Shown: in pieces, positions 34,555 through 46,590 of the stretch
Layout of the letters: each line of letters opens with the position of its first letter
How positions within the stretch are numbered: the stretch's first letter is position 1
Source: Micromonospora ureilytica
GTDB lineage: Bacteria; Actinomycetota; Actinomycetes; Mycobacteriales; Micromonosporaceae
Direction of reading: 5' to 3'
NCBI RefSeq assembly: GCF_015751765.1
Contig: NZ_JADOTX010000001.1
Coordinates: 372,001 to 436,000, forward strand
Length of the DNA stretch: 64,000 nucleotides
Translations under genes and position numbers: made by a program
The notes under the pieces: generated by a model
What the model was told of the DNA's origin: nothing
The model's database searches: none
Seen by the model: only the letters and a program-made list of their open reading frames with translations

Positions 34555-34584
34555 GCGCGGCCATCGTCGCCGCGCGCCCCTTTT
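34555..34584 (+). promoter_or_regulatory. Terminator-like hairpin in the DksA-family leader
   Basis: GCGCGGC (34555-34561), a 7-nt loop and GCCGCGC (34569-34575) are followed by GCCCCTTTT. It lies inside the predicted leader, 80 nt before the gene, so it may be an attenuator. Confidence 0.4.
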
Positions 34585-34664
34585 CGTACATAGGGGACGC
34601 CTGGTTGGCGCCCCCTGACCCAGGCGCCGCGGACCGCGCGGTTCCCCGGCCGAGGGAGCGACCC

Positions 34665-35096
34665 ATGGCGAAGCCATCCGACACCAGGACCGCCGGGCGC
34701 AAGCCGGCGGCCAAGCCGGTGGCCAAGGCCACCCGCAGCACTGCGGAGACCGAGAAGATCCGGGCGGCACTGGCGGCGCGTCGGGACGAGCTTCGTGCCG
34801 AGTACGATCAGACGCTGAGTGAGATCACCGAGCTGCAGCGCGATCGGCTGACCGACTCGGCCGGGGACGACCAGGCCGACACGGGCACCAAGACGCTCGA
34901 GCGGGAGCAGGAGATCTCTCTCGCCAACAGCATTCTGGAACGGATCACGCAGGTGGAGCGCGCTCTGGAGCGCCTCGACGAGGGTGGTTACGGCTGGTGC
35001 GAGCGGTGCGGCAACCCGATCCCGGTCGAGCGCCTCGCCGCCTTCCCGTCGGCCACCCAGTGTGTGACGTGCAAGCAGCTGGAGGAGCGGCGCTGA
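34665..35096 (+). CDS. TraR/DksA family zinc-finger protein
   Basis: 143 aa, ATG after GAGGGAGC. A basic Ala/Lys-rich N-terminus precedes a coiled-coil pair (about residues 25-100), then a four-Cys zinc finger: C-E-R-C-G-N-P-I-P at about 110-118 and C-V-T-C at about 133-136. Proteins of this family bind the RNA polymerase secondary channel. The coiled-coil tip residues of canonical DksA are not obvious, so an effect on stringent-type transcription is inferred only from the fold. It has its own promoter and lies upstream of lspA. Confidence 0.9.
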   Translation: MAKPSDTRTAGRKPAAKPVAKATRSTAETEKIRAALAARRDELRAEYDQTLSEITELQRDRLTDSAGDDQADTGTKTLEREQEISLANSILERITQVERALERLDEGGYGWCERCGNPIPVERLAAFPSATQCVTCKQLEERR

Positions 35097-35160
35097 GGTC
35101 CGTTCCCCGGCGGCGATGAGACGGTGAGCGATCACCGCCAAGACTGTCGATGGGGAGCGC

Positions 35161-35775
35161 ATGACCGCAGTACCGTCCGCCGAACCCGGCCGCACCGACC
35201 CGGGTGGCGGCACACGCCGACCCCGGGCCGTCGCGATTCTCGCCGGGGTCGCCCTGGTGGCCCTGCTGGCCGACCTGGTCACCAAGCACCTCGCGCTGGC
35301 CGCGCTGACCGACCGGGAGCCGGTCCGGCTGCTCGGCGGGTTCGTCTACCTGAGCCTGACCCGCAACAGCGGCGCGGCCTGGAGCATCGGCGCGGACCAC
35401 ACCTGGGTCTTCCCGCTGATCACCATCGGGGTGGTCGGCTGGATCGTCTGGATGGCTCTGCGTCTGCGCTCGCTGCCCTGGGCGATCTCCCTCGGCCTGG
35501 TGCTGGGCGGCGCGTTGGGCAACCTCGTCGACCGGATCTTCCGGGCGCCGTCCCCCTTCCACGGGCACGTGGTCGACATGATCAGCCTCTTCGACCCGTA
35601 CGGTCAGGTGTGGCCGGTGTTCAACCTGGCCGACAGTTCACTGGTCTGTGGCGTGCTGCTGGCCGTCCTGTTGGAGCTGACCGGCCGCCAGCGTGACGGG
35701 CGGCGGGCGGGACGCGACGGCGACCCGGCCACGACGGACGCCAAGCCGGGCGCCGAGCAGAGGGAGCGGGCATGA
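35161..35775 (+). CDS. lspA: Lipoprotein signal peptidase (signal peptidase II)
   Basis: 204 aa. Aspartic protease in the membrane that removes signal peptides of lipid-modified prolipoproteins. Four membrane helices are visible. Conserved segments are D-L-V-T-K in the first helix, [16 protein letters not shown] (first catalytic Asp), and F-N-L-A-D-S (second catalytic Asp). The C-terminal ~35 residues are a charged tail. ATG follows GGGGAGCGC. The stop overlaps the next start (ATGA), a lspA-rluD coupling also common in other bacteria. Confidence 0.96.
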   Translation: MTAVPSAEPGRTDPGGGTRRPRAVAILAGVALVALLADLVTKHLALAALTDREPVRLLGGFVYLSLTRNSGAAWSIGADHTWVFPLITIGVVGWIVWMALRLRSLPWAISLGLVLGGALGNLVDRIFRAPSPFHGHVVDMISLFDPYGQVWPVFNLADSSLVCGVLLAVLLELTGRQRDGRRAGRDGDPATTDAKPGAEQRERA

Positions 35776-36716
35776 CCTCCGCGTTCGCCGCTGGCGGCGA
35801 CCACCGTTCCCTTCCGGTCCCGGACGGCCTCGACGGCATGCGCCTCGACCAGGCGGTCTCCCGCCTGTTCGGGCTCTCGCGCACCGCCGCCGCAGCCCTG
35901 GTCGACGCCGGAGACGCGCTTGTCGACGGCTCCGCCCGACCCAACTCGCACAAGGTGAAGGCCGGCTCCTGGCTGGACGTCACGCTGCCCGCCCCGGTCG
36001 CACCGCCGACAGTGGTGCCACAGGCGGTGCCCGGCCTGCGGGTGGTCTACGCCGACGACGACATCGTCGTGGTCGACAAGCCGGTGGGGGTGGCCGCGCA
36101 CCCCAGCCCCGGGTGGACCGGGCCGACGGTGATCGGCGCGCTCGCCGCGATCGGGCACCGCATCTCCACCAGCGGCGCCGCCGAGCGGCAGGGCGTGGTG
36201 CACCGGCTCGACGTGGGCACCACCGGGATCATGGTGGTGGCCAAGAGCGAGCAGGCGTACACGGCGTTGAAGCGGGCCTTCAAGTACCGCGAGGTCGACA
36301 AGGGCTACCACGCGGTGGTGCAGGGTCACCTGGACCCGCTGCGCGGCACCGTCGACGCGCCGATCGACAGGCACCCCACCCACGACTACCGGTGGGCGGT
36401 CGTCTCCGGCGGCAAGCCGAGCATCACCCACTACGACACCCTTGAGGCGTTCCCGGCGGCGAGCCTGGTCGACGTCCGGCTGGAGACCGGCCGGACCCAC
36501 CAGATCCGGGTGCACTTCTCCACCCTGCGGCACCCCTGTGTGGGTGACCTCACCTACGGCGCCGATCCCACCCTCTCGGCCCGTCTCGGCCTGGCCCGAC
36601 AGTGGCTGCACGCCCGCGAACTGAGCTTCTTGCACCCCCGAACGGGGGACGAGGTCCGGTTCGTCAGCGACTACCCTGACGATCTGGACCGTGCGCTCCA
36701 GATCCTGCGTGACTGA
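35772..36716 (+). CDS. RluA/RluD family pseudouridine synthase
   Basis: 314 aa. Isomerises uridine in large-subunit rRNA. An N-terminal S4 RNA-binding domain ([12 protein letters not shown], about residues 20-80) precedes the catalytic domain with H-R-L-D-V-G-T-T-G, which holds the nucleophilic Asp, and [10 protein letters not shown]. The domain order and the pairing with lspA fit RluD (U1911/1915/1917 in helix 69), but the exact target is inferred. Start by ATGA overlap with lspA. Confidence 0.93.
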   Translation: MTSAFAAGGDHRSLPVPDGLDGMRLDQAVSRLFGLSRTAAAALVDAGDALVDGSARPNSHKVKAGSWLDVTLPAPVAPPTVVPQAVPGLRVVYADDDIVVVDKPVGVAAHPSPGWTGPTVIGALAAIGHRISTSGAAERQGVVHRLDVGTTGIMVVAKSEQAYTALKRAFKYREVDKGYHAVVQGHLDPLRGTVDAPIDRHPTHDYRWAVVSGGKPSITHYDTLEAFPAASLVDVRLETGRTHQIRVHFSTLRHPCVGDLTYGADPTLSARLGLARQWLHARELSFLHPRTGDEVRFVSDYPDDLDRALQILRD

Positions 36717-36758
36717 GCGGCGACCACCCGACACCGTTCCACAGAGGGGATCCCGCCC

Positions 36759-37790
36759 GTGCGCGCCGGCAACCTGCTGCGGCAGCTGGACCAGCGGCTG
36801 CTGCCGCCGCTGACCCGGGCGGTGGCCCGGCTGGGTGACCGGTCGGCGCGGTCCGGCGTGCTCAGCTGGGCGGCCGTGCTCTCCGCGGCGGCGGTGCTGG
36901 GCACCGCGGTCTGGGCCGTCGACGACACTCCGGTCGGCGACCGGACGGTCGGCGAGGTGACCCGGGTCGGCGTTGCCGACGGCGACTCCGTCCCCGGCTA
37001 CCTGCTGTCGGCCGCGGCCGACCTGGCCGCGCTGCCCGCGTCCGCCCCGGCCGCCGAGGGCGGGACGTACGCGCTGGTCACGCTCGAGGCGTACCTGCCG
37101 CCGCAGCGGCTGGCGACGGTGCTCGGCGACGTCGGGGTCTCGACCGTCTTCGGGCGGGTTCCGCTGCCCGGCCGACAGACCGAGATCGTCAAGATCCCCG
37201 CGCTGCGGGTGCCCGACGACGTGGTCGCCGGGATGGAACAGGTGGCGGCCCGCAAGGAGACCGAGGCCGCCGACTACCGGGCCAGGGCCGCCGCGGTCGA
37301 CGGCGACGGGGCGGGCGAGCGGGAGCTGCGGGAGCAGTACGCCAGCGGCGCCGAGGTGGCCGCCGCCGAGGCCGCCGCGTACCGCACCGGCTGCGCCTGC
37401 GTCTACGCGGCGGTGGTACGCGCGACCCCGGTGGCGCTGCGCGGCGTCGCGGCCCGGCCGGATGTGCGGGCGGTCGACCCCGCCCCCGAGGTGTACCGGC
37501 TGGACCGCACGGTCTTCACGCCACCCCTGCCCGAACAGCGCGACGTGGTGCGCCCGCCGGCCGACACCGGGCCGAGCGCCGCACCGACCGAGTCCGAGCG
37601 GCCGGTGCCGGTGATCAGCGCACCGGTGCCCTCCGCTTCCGTGGGCGAATCGTCGGAACCCGCACCAGTCGTGACGATTCCGTCACCCGAACCGTCGAAG
37701 CCGGTGCCCACCGAGTCGGCGCCGTCGAGCGTCACCACCTCGCCGAACGCCACCGTCGCCGAGCCGTCGTCGTCGCCGTCGCCGTCGTGA
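36759..37790 (+). CDS. Secreted/anchored protein of unknown function
   Basis: 343 aa, GTG after GAGGGGA. One membrane helix (about residues 33-54) follows a 30-residue basic N-terminus, so most of the protein is outside the cell. An Ala-rich, mixed alpha/beta region (about 60-250) contains a helical stretch likely to be coiled coil (about 160-200) and one C-A-C pair near 217. A Pro/Ser/Thr/Glu-rich tail (about 270-343) resembles a wall-spanning stalk. I do not recognise the family. It lies upstream of the MinD-like gene on the same strand and could be a partner, without direct evidence. Confidence 0.65.
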   Translation: MRAGNLLRQLDQRLLPPLTRAVARLGDRSARSGVLSWAAVLSAAAVLGTAVWAVDDTPVGDRTVGEVTRVGVADGDSVPGYLLSAAADLAALPASAPAAEGGTYALVTLEAYLPPQRLATVLGDVGVSTVFGRVPLPGRQTEIVKIPALRVPDDVVAGMEQVAARKETEAADYRARAAAVDGDGAGERELREQYASGAEVAAAEAAAYRTGCACVYAAVVRATPVALRGVAARPDVRAVDPAPEVYRLDRTVFTPPLPEQRDVVRPPADTGPSAAPTESERPVPVISAPVPSASVGESSEPAPVVTIPSPEPSKPVPTESAPSSVTTSPNATVAEPSSSPSPS

Positions 37791-37864
37791 TCTGCGCCGG
37801 CTGGTGTGCGCTCTGAGGTGTGGTCCGAATAGGGTTGGGTTCGTAGCCTGTCAGACGGAGATCG

Positions 37865-39568
37865 ATGGCGCTGGGAGGGCGGGCCGTGGAGGGCAGTGAG
37901 ACCGGCTGGGGCCGGCCGGCCGAACCAGCGCCGCGGTGGCGCGCGTTGTTGGACCGTGCCCGGCTGGGCGGTCGCGGCGCGGAGCAGACCGAGCCGGAGC
38001 GGCACGCCGACGAGCCGCCGCCGGACCCGCTGCCACGGCGTGCGGCCCCCAACGGCTACGCCGGGCGGGCGCCCGCCATTGGGCATCCGGCCGACCTGTC
38101 GTACGGCGCGGAGCCCGGTTACCGGGCCGAGGCGACCTACCGGGTCGACCCCGCGTACCGGGCTGAGCCCGCGTACCGGGCCGAGCCGGACTATCGGGCC
38201 GAGCCGGCGTACCGGACCGAGCCGAGTTACCGGGCCGAGCCGGACTATCGATCGGAGCCGGCGTACCGGACCGAGCAGCCGGACTACCGTGCCGAGCCGG
38301 ACTACCGCGCCGAGCCCAGCTACCGGGCCGAGCCGGAATACCGGGGCGAGCCCGGCTACCGCGCCGAGCCGGACTACCGCGCCACGCCCGGCTACCGGGC
38401 CGAGCCGGACTACCGGGCCGAGCCGACGTACCGGGCCGAGCCCGAGTCGCCGCCCCGCGGCCCCGACCCGGTCCCGTCGCGCTACGCCTTGCTGGACAAC
38501 GGCTACCGGCCCGGCGACCCACCGGTGGAGTCGCGGTACGCCCTGTTGGAGACCGGCTACCAGCCGGAGACCGGCTACCCTGCGGTCCCGTCACCGCCCC
38601 CGCCGGTCGCGCCGCCGCCGGCCATCCCGCCGGTCGCCCCGCCACCCGCGCCACCGGTCGCCCCGCCGGTTCCGCCGCCACCCGCCCCGACGGTCGGCTC
38701 GGCGGTCGCCGAGCGTGCCTACCCGACCCGGATCGAGTGGCGCCCACCGGCCGTCGACCAGGAGCAGGAGCGCGCCAACGGGGTGCTCCAACGGGACCTG
38801 GGCACGCCCCGGGTGTTCGCCTTCGCCAACCCCAAGGGCGGGGTGCACAAGACGACCGCCACCGTGCTCGCCGCGGCGACGGTCGGCAGCGTCCGCGGCA
38901 AGGGCGTGCTGGCCTGGGACGACAACGAGCTGCGTGGCACCCTCGGCCTGCGTGCCGGCAGCGCCCGGCACGCCCGGACGATCCGGCACCTGATCAGCGA
39001 CCTGGCCCAGATCGAGATCCTGGAGGGCGCGACCCTGCTGGACCGGCTGGACGACTACCTGCGGCACGCCTCCGACGGCTCGTACGACGTGCTGGCCGGC
39101 GAGGAGAGCCCGCGGTTCGCCCAGCGACTGGACCAGTTCACCGTCCGACGTGTGCTGGAGTTGCTGCGGCGCACCCACGACGTGGTCTGTGTGGACACCG
39201 GCAACAACGTGGAGAGCCCCAACTGGCGCACGGTGATGCAGGCCGCCGACCAGTTGGTGGTGACCACAGTGCCCCGGGAGGACGCGGCGTTCAGCGCGGA
39301 CTGGATGCTCGACCTGCTGCACGAGGAGGGCATGGGGGAGTTGGCGGACAACGCGATCACCCTCATCTCCTGCCCGACCCCGGGTCGCTCGACGCTCCAG
39401 GACGACCTGGAGCGGCACTTCGCCACCCGTACCCGTGGTGTGGCAGTCGTGCCGTACGACCCGGCTCTGGAGACCGGGTCGTCGATCGAGTACCACCAGC
39501 TCCAGCCGGAGACCCGGCAGGCGTGGCTGCGGGCCGCGGCGATGATGGTGGAGCCGTTCGCCCGGTGA
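37865..39568 (+). CDS. MinD/ParA-like ATPase with YRAEP repeats
   Basis: 567 aa, ATG with GGAG 5 nt upstream. Residues 80-194 hold 19 copies of a six-residue unit Y-R-A-E-P-x. A smaller duplication (S-R-Y-A-L-L, about 205-237) and a poly-Pro region (about 240-275) follow. The C-terminal ~260 residues are a ParA/MinD ATPase with deviant Walker A K324-G-G-V-H-K-T-T331 (His where Gly is usual), D-D-N-E-L-R-G-T-L-G, and C-V-D-T-G-N-N-V. Proteins with a disordered N-terminus and a MinD-like domain occur near mycobacterial ESX loci (EspI type), but no ESX genes are visible here. A role in positioning or envelope assembly is inference. Confidence 0.8.
   Translation: MALGGRAVEGSETGWGRPAEPAPRWRALLDRARLGGRGAEQTEPERHADEPPPDPLPRRAAPNGYAGRAPAIGHPADLSYGAEPGYRAEATYRVDPAYRAEPAYRAEPDYRAEPAYRTEPSYRAEPDYRSEPAYRTEQPDYRAEPDYRAEPSYRAEPEYRGEPGYRAEPDYRATPGYRAEPDYRAEPTYRAEPESPPRGPDPVPSRYALLDNGYRPGDPPVESRYALLETGYQPETGYPAVPSPPPPVAPPPAIPPVAPPPAPPVAPPVPPPPAPTVGSAVAERAYPTRIEWRPPAVDQEQERANGVLQRDLGTPRVFAFANPKGGVHKTTATVLAAATVGSVRGKGVLAWDDNELRGTLGLRAGSARHARTIRHLISDLAQIEILEGATLLDRLDDYLRHASDGSYDVLAGEESPRFAQRLDQFTVRRVLELLRRTHDVVCVDTGNNVESPNWRTVMQAADQLVVTTVPREDAAFSADWMLDLLHEEGMGELADNAITLISCPTPGRSTLQDDLERHFATRTRGVAVVPYDPALETGSSIEYHQLQPETRQAWLRAAAMMVEPFAR
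38102..38446 (+). repeat. Coding repeat: 19 units of ~18 bp (YRAEPx)
   Basis: Degenerate 18-bp units encode Y-R-A-E-P-x; one unit is 21 bp. Codons vary between units (TACCGG, TATCGG, TACCGT), so the peptide, not the DNA, is being conserved. Length variation between strains would be expected. Confidence 0.85.
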
Positions 39569-39624
39569 GCTGGTCTGCCGCCACCGGAGCCCCAGCCTCG
39601 CACCGGGCCTGAGAGGATCATCGG

Positions 39625-40455
39625 GTGAGCCCGGACAACCCCGACCCTGAGCGGCCCGTCGACGAGCCCGACCAACCCGCGCCACCCCGCACGCCGGACG
39701 CGAAACCGCTGGAGGCCGACCCGTCGGCCGAGGCGGCGTCGGGCGGGTTCGGCCCGGGTCAGTTGCCGGCCTCGGGGGCGTACCAGAGCTCGCTGGAGCT
39801 TCGGTTCGACGAGCCGCGCCGTCCGCTGCGTGCCGTGGCGACGGTGCTGGGCGCCGTGCTCGCGCTGGCCGCGCTTGGTGTCCCGCTCGGGCTGCTCTGG
39901 GCCGCGCTCGCGCCGGACACTCCGGTGCTCAAGACCGCCGAGGGGGCCATCTACGCCGAGCCGCAGCCGGAGCAGCCGATCGCCGCCGACGGCTGGTTCA
40001 GCCTTCTCGGGCTGGCCTTCGGGCTGATCGTGGCGCTCGCCCTGTGGTTCGTCCTGCGTCGGCGGCGCGGCCCGGTCGGGCTGCTCGCCGCGGTGCTCGG
40101 CACGCTGGTCGCCGCGCCGGTGGCCTGGCAGGTGGGCCGGCGGATCGGCCTGGCCACCTTCGACCGGTTGCTGGCCACCGCCCCGGCCGGGCAGGCCTTC
40201 AGCAAACCCGCCGACCTGCGCGCCGGTGGGGTGGACTGGCTGCTCGGCGTGCTGCCGGTGCCGCACGGCAACCTGCTGTTGCCGGCGTTCGGGGCCGCGG
40301 TCATGTACACCCTGCTGGCCGGCTGGTCGCGGTGGCCGGGGCTACGCCCGGAGCCCGAGCCGGGGGAGTTCAGTTGGGTGTCGGCGGGGACGCCAGCTCC
40401 GACAGCGGCACCGGAACCGCCCGCACCTGACGCAGCAGAGCCGCCTCGCGGTTGA
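39625..40455 (+). CDS. DUF2567-like membrane protein
   Basis: 276 aa, GTG start. An acidic/Pro-rich cytoplasmic N-terminus (about 70 residues) is followed by four predicted membrane helices (about 75-98, 130-148, 156-176, 218-238) and a Pro/Glu-rich tail. Layout and motifs such as A-D-G-W-F-S-L-L-G match the actinobacterial DUF2567 family of unknown function. Its last 86 nt overlap the convergent gene on the other strand, and the overlapping part encodes only the disordered tail. Confidence 0.75.
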   Translation: MSPDNPDPERPVDEPDQPAPPRTPDAKPLEADPSAEAASGGFGPGQLPASGAYQSSLELRFDEPRRPLRAVATVLGAVLALAALGVPLGLLWAALAPDTPVLKTAEGAIYAEPQPEQPIAADGWFSLLGLAFGLIVALALWFVLRRRRGPVGLLAAVLGTLVAAPVAWQVGRRIGLATFDRLLATAPAGQAFSKPADLRAGGVDWLLGVLPVPHGNLLLPAFGAAVMYTLLAGWSRWPGLRPEPEPGEFSWVSAGTPAPTAAPEPPAPDAAEPPRG

Positions 40456-41074
40456 GCAACCGCAGCTCGGCGCGGAGCCGGGAGGCGGTGTCGTCGATCG
40501 CCAGCAACCGTTGCCGGTCGTCGACGGTGAGCGCCGCGGTTGCCGCCACCAGGTGCGAGAGCACCGTCGGGTCCTCCGGCAGCTGCTCGGAGATCTCCTC
40601 CGGGTCGGAACGGATCAGGCCGAGGTACTGCCGGAACACCGCGATCACCCGGGCGGCCAGCAGATCGGCCACCTCGTCCGGGCCGCCCGGGTCGGGCAGC
40701 CACTCGACGTCGGCGGTCAGGTAGGGCTCGGCGCTGTCGTCGACCTCGGCGATCCGGAAACGACGGCGGCCGACAGTGACGATGTCGAAACCACCATCGG
40801 CCAGCTCGGTCACCTGGCGCAGCTCGGCGGTGCAGCCCACCTCGTGCAGGGTGACCTCGCCGACGCTCGGCGTCGCCCGGCCGCCGGGACCGGCGGGCGC
40901 GACCTCCCAGCCGGCCTGGATGGCCACCACGCCGAACTCACGCGGGGCGCCCTCGGGCAGGTCGACAAGGTGTCGGACCAGCGCCCGGTAGCGCTCCTCG
41001 AAGATGTGCAGCGGCAGCACCAACCCGGGAAAGAGCACCGTTGCGAGCGGGAACACCGGCAGCCGTGCGGTCAC
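40370..41074 (-). CDS. Lon N-terminal (substrate-binding) domain protein
   Basis: 234 aa, with an N-terminal Lon domain only: [25 protein letters not shown] is its signature. There is no AAA+ or protease domain, as in the stand-alone YbbQ/LonN-like family. GTG 41074 was chosen because TAGGCT ends 7 nt before it and it starts the conserved strand; the message is probably leaderless. It is divergent from hisD. Function unknown; a protein-recognition role is inferred from the domain. Confidence 0.9.
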   Translation of the reverse strand: MTARLPVFPLATVLFPGLVLPLHIFEERYRALVRHLVDLPEGAPREFGVVAIQAGWEVAPAGPGGRATPSVGEVTLHEVGCTAELRQVTELADGGFDIVTVGRRRFRIAEVDDSAEPYLTADVEWLPDPGGPDEVADLLAARVIAVFRQYLGLIRSDPEEISEQLPEDPTVLSHLVAATAALTVDDRQRLLAIDDTASRLRAELRLLNREAALLRQVRAVPVPLSELASPPTPN

Positions 41075-41081
41075 ATGGTCG

Positions 41082-41087
41082 AGCCTA
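41082..41087 (-). promoter_or_regulatory. -10 box for the leaderless Lon-domain gene
   Basis: TAGGCT on the minus strand lies 7 nt before GTG 41074. Confidence 0.55.
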
Positions 41088-41167
41088 ACCAATCTCGCCC
41101 CCGGGGGCGTGGCCCGGCTCACCGTCCCGGCGGGCGGGCGGCTCGGGTGGCCGTCGGGCCGGCCGCC

Positions 41168-41173
41168 TAGACT
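41168..41173 (+). promoter_or_regulatory. -10 box for leaderless hisD
   Basis: TAGACT lies 7 nt before GTG 41181; no Shine-Dalgarno at the expected distance. Confidence 0.6.
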
Positions 41174-41180
41174 CGCAAGG

Positions 41181-44184
<3,004 letters not shown>

Positions 44185-44235
44185 TGAGCGCGAGGAGTGC
44201 AGCGCAGCGGAGCCCCGCAGTCGCGAATGGAAGGC
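44185..44235 (+). repeat. Dispersed 51-bp intergenic repeat, copy 1
   Basis: It begins TGAGCGCGAGGAGTGCAG and matches copy 2 (60414-60464) at 48 of 51 positions. It fills the gap between the hisB stop and the next small gene. CTCTGATG occurs on both sides of it. Confidence 0.8.
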
Positions 44236-44242
44236 GGCTCTG

Positions 44243-44413
44243 ATGGGTGGCGCGTTGCCGACGTTGTTGCTGATCCTGGCCGGGGTGCTGGTGGGTGGCA
44301 CCTGGTCGCTCTACCGGCAGGGTGCGCCGAAGGCCGCCGTGCTGGTCACCGCGGCGCTCGCGGTGCTCGCCACGGTTGCCGGGGTTCTGCGGCTGCTGCC
44401 GGAGAACGGGTGA
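44243..44413 (+). CDS. Small membrane protein in the his operon
   Basis: 56 aa, two hydrophobic segments (about residues 5-22 and 31-50) joined by a short loop with Y-R-Q-G-A. ATG is preceded by GGAAGGCGG. No motif is recognised. It sits between hisB and hisH, separated from hisB by the 51-bp repeat, and must be co-transcribed. No link to histidine synthesis can be read from the sequence. Confidence 0.65.
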   Translation: MGGALPTLLLILAGVLVGGTWSLYRQGAPKAAVLVTAALAVLATVAGVLRLLPENG

Positions 44414-44426
44414 TCGGGGTGACGAC

Positions 44427-45059
44427 GTGAGTGACGTGGTGGTGCTCGACTACGGCTCGGGCAACCTGCGGTCGGCGGAGCGGGCGCTGGCCGCCGCCGG
44501 AGCGGACGTCCGGGTGACCGACGACCTCGCCGCGGCGGCTGCCGCCGATGGGCTGGTGGTGCCGGGTGTGGGAGCGTACGCGGCGTGCATGGCGGGGATC
44601 GAGGCGCTGGGCGCCGGCCCGGTGATCGCCGAACGAGTGGCTGCTGGCCGGCCGGTGCTCGGCATCTGTGTGGGCATGCAGGTGCTCTTCGAGCACGGCG
44701 ACGAGCACGGCGTGGTGACCAAGGGGCTGGGGTTGCTGCCTGGCGGGGTGACCCGGCTGGCCGCGGCCCGGTTGCCGCACATGGGTTGGAACACGGTCCG
44801 GGCGCCCCGGGAGTCGGTGCTGTTCGCCGGGTTGACGCAGCAGAGTCGGTTCTATTTCGTCCACTCGTACGCCATGGGTGACCCGGCGGCGCTTGCCGCT
44901 GCCGGTGCCACGGTGACCACCGCCCACCACGACACGGACTTCGTGGCAGCGGTGGAGCGTGGCTCGTTGTCGGCGGCCCAGTTCCATCCGGAGAAGTCCG
45001 CCGACACCGGTGCCGCGCTGCTGCGCAACTGGCTCGCCACGTTGCCCAGCGGTGGCTGA
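44427..45059 (+). CDS. hisH: Imidazole glycerol phosphate synthase, glutaminase subunit
   Basis: 210 aa. Class I glutamine amidotransferase that feeds ammonia to HisF. The catalytic triad is readable as C81 (G-I-C81-V-G-M-Q), H187 and E189 (Q-F-H187-P-E189). The N-terminal D-Y-G-S-G-N-L-R-S signature is intact. Its partner hisF lies 3.6 kb downstream, separated by other genes. GTG 44427 was chosen because it begins the conserved first strand. Confidence 0.97.
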   Translation: MSDVVVLDYGSGNLRSAERALAAAGADVRVTDDLAAAAAADGLVVPGVGAYAACMAGIEALGAGPVIAERVAAGRPVLGICVGMQVLFEHGDEHGVVTKGLGLLPGGVTRLAAARLPHMGWNTVRAPRESVLFAGLTQQSRFYFVHSYAMGDPAALAAAGATVTTAHHDTDFVAAVERGSLSAAQFHPEKSADTGAALLRNWLATLPSGG

Positions 45060-45095
45060 GCGTCGTCGCGCGGCGTCCGATCGGCGGGCGTCGCG

Positions 45096-45419
45096 GTGAG
45101 CCGGGAGCGCGCCCGCCGACGGGCGGTGCGGGAGGCGGAGCAGGCCCGGGAGCGGGCGGTCCGGCAGCGCCAGGTCGCTCGCCGGCAGCGCCGTCGCGCG
45201 GTGGTCCGCGGGTTGACGCCGCGGCTGCGGCGGGGTCGCTCCGGGCGGCTGGCCCGGCACACTCGGGGTGAGCGGGCCGCGATCGTGCTGCTCACCGGCG
45301 CGGCGTTGATCCTGATCTGGACGTTCGTCGACAACCTGGCGTTGCGTATCGCGCTGATCGTGCTCTTGCTGCTCGTACTGCCGGCGATCGTCGTGATCGC
45401 CCTGGACCGTCGTACCTGA
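45096..45419 (+). CDS. Small basic membrane protein, unknown function
   Basis: 107 aa, GTG start. The first ~60 residues are extremely Arg/Ala-rich and look like a helical nucleic-acid- or phospholipid-binding region. Two hydrophobic helices follow (about 61-80 and 83-102). No family is recognised. It lies between hisH and priA on the same strand, 14 nt before priA, so it belongs to the operon. Confidence 0.6.
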   Translation: MSRERARRRAVREAEQARERAVRQRQVARRQRRRAVVRGLTPRLRRGRSGRLARHTRGERAAIVLLTGAALILIWTFVDNLALRIALIVLLLLVLPAIVVIALDRRT

Positions 45420-45433
45420 TCGAGGAGAAGACC

Positions 45434-46159
45434 TTGAGCCTCACCCTGTTACCCGCCGTGGATGTCGCTGACGGCCGGGCCGTCCGGCTCGTGCAGGGCG
45501 CCGTCGGAAGCGAGAGCATCTACGGTGACCCGTTGGACGCGGCGCTGGCCTGGCAGCAGGACGGCGCCGAGTGGATCCACCTGGTCGACCTGGACGCGGC
45601 GTTCGGTAGGGGCACCAACGCGCACCTGCTCGCCGAGGTGGTGCGTCAGTTGGACGTGAAGGTGGAGCTCTCCGGGGGCATCCGTGATGACGAGTCGCTG
45701 CGCGCGGCGCTGGGCACCGGGGCGGCCCGGGTGAACATCGGGACCGCCGCCCTGGAGGACCCGGTCTGGTGTGACCGGGTGGTCGCGGAGTACGGCGACC
45801 GGGTGGCCATCGGGCTGGACGTGCGGGGTCACACGCTGTCGGCGCGGGGTTGGACCCGGGACGGCGGTGACCTGTACGAGGTGTTGGAGCGGCTGGACAA
45901 GGCGGGCGCGAGCCGGTACGTGGTCACCGACATCACCAAGGACGGCACGATGCGCGGGCCGAACCTGGATCTGCTGCGCGAGGTGTGTGCCCGTACCGAC
46001 CGGCCGGTGATCGCCTCCGGTGGGGTGTCCACCCTGGACGACCTGCGGGCGTTGGCGACCCTGGAGTCGGCCGGGGTGGAGGGCGTCATCGCCGGCAAGG
46101 CGCTCTACGCGGGTGCCTTCACGGTGGCCGAGGCGTTGCGGACGCTGGCCGAGGCGTGA
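45434..46159 (+). CDS. priA: Bifunctional HisA/TrpF isomerase (PriA)
   Basis: 241 aa. (beta/alpha)8 isomerase converting ProFAR to PRFAR. In actinobacteria that lack a separate trpF the same enzyme also isomerises phosphoribosyl-anthranilate; this dual role is inferred from lineage. Catalytic Asp is in A-V-D-V-A-D-G (residue 10) and D-I-T-K-D-G-T. It starts with TTG at 45434, with GGAGAAG 4-10 nt upstream and no in-frame ATG/GTG that would keep the first strand. Coupled to ridA by GTGA. Confidence 0.93.
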   Translation: MSLTLLPAVDVADGRAVRLVQGAVGSESIYGDPLDAALAWQQDGAEWIHLVDLDAAFGRGTNAHLLAEVVRQLDVKVELSGGIRDDESLRAALGTGAARVNIGTAALEDPVWCDRVVAEYGDRVAIGLDVRGHTLSARGWTRDGGDLYEVLERLDKAGASRYVVTDITKDGTMRGPNLDLLREVCARTDRPVIASGGVSTLDDLRALATLESAGVEGVIAGKALYAGAFTVAEALRTLAEA

Positions 46160-46545
46160 CGACGACCCGGCTGGGGTCGGGTGGCCCGTGGGAGCAGCGT
46201 TACGGGTACTCCCGGGTGGTCCGGGCCGGTGAGCGGGCCTGGACGGCCGGTTGCACCGCGACGGTGGACGGTCTGGTGGTGCACGTCGGTGACGCGGCCG
46301 CGCAGACCGCGCAGGCGTTGCGGATCGGGCTGGCGGCGCTCGCCGAGGTGGGCGCGGAGCCGGGTGACGTGGTCCGGACCAGGATGTACGTGACGGACCG
46401 GCTGCACGCTGACGAGGTGGGCCGGGCGCACAACGTGGTCTTCGGCGCGGTCCGGCCGGCGGCGACCCTGGTGGTGGTGGCCGGTCTGCTGGACCCGGAG
46501 CACCTGGTCGAGGTGGAGTTGGAGGCGTACCTCGGCGATCGCTGA
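46156..46545 (+). CDS. RidA family protein
   Basis: 129 aa. The RidA/YjgF fold hydrolyses reactive enamine/imine intermediates made by PLP enzymes. The conserved V-R-T-R-M-Y-V-T-D segment carries the substrate-binding Arg, and [11 protein letters not shown] and the final E-V-E-L-E-A-Y are typical. GTG overlaps the priA stop. RidA relatives in actinobacterial his clusters are common. No Shine-Dalgarno is needed because of coupling. Confidence 0.9.
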   Translation: MTTTRLGSGGPWEQRYGYSRVVRAGERAWTAGCTATVDGLVVHVGDAAAQTAQALRIGLAALAEVGAEPGDVVRTRMYVTDRLHADEVGRAHNVVFGAVRPAATLVVVAGLLDPEHLVEVELEAYLGDR

Positions 46546-46590
46546 GGTACGCCGTCGGACGGCCTGCCGGTCGGTCCGCGGCCCGACAAG

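Noticed and set aside
38102..38446. CRISPR-like array
   Set aside because: Units are ~18 bp, contiguous, in frame and coding; there are no spacers.
36759..39568. ESX/type VII secretion locus
   Set aside because: A MinD-like protein with a disordered N-terminus recalls EspI, but no EccC, EccD, WXG100 or mycosin genes are present.
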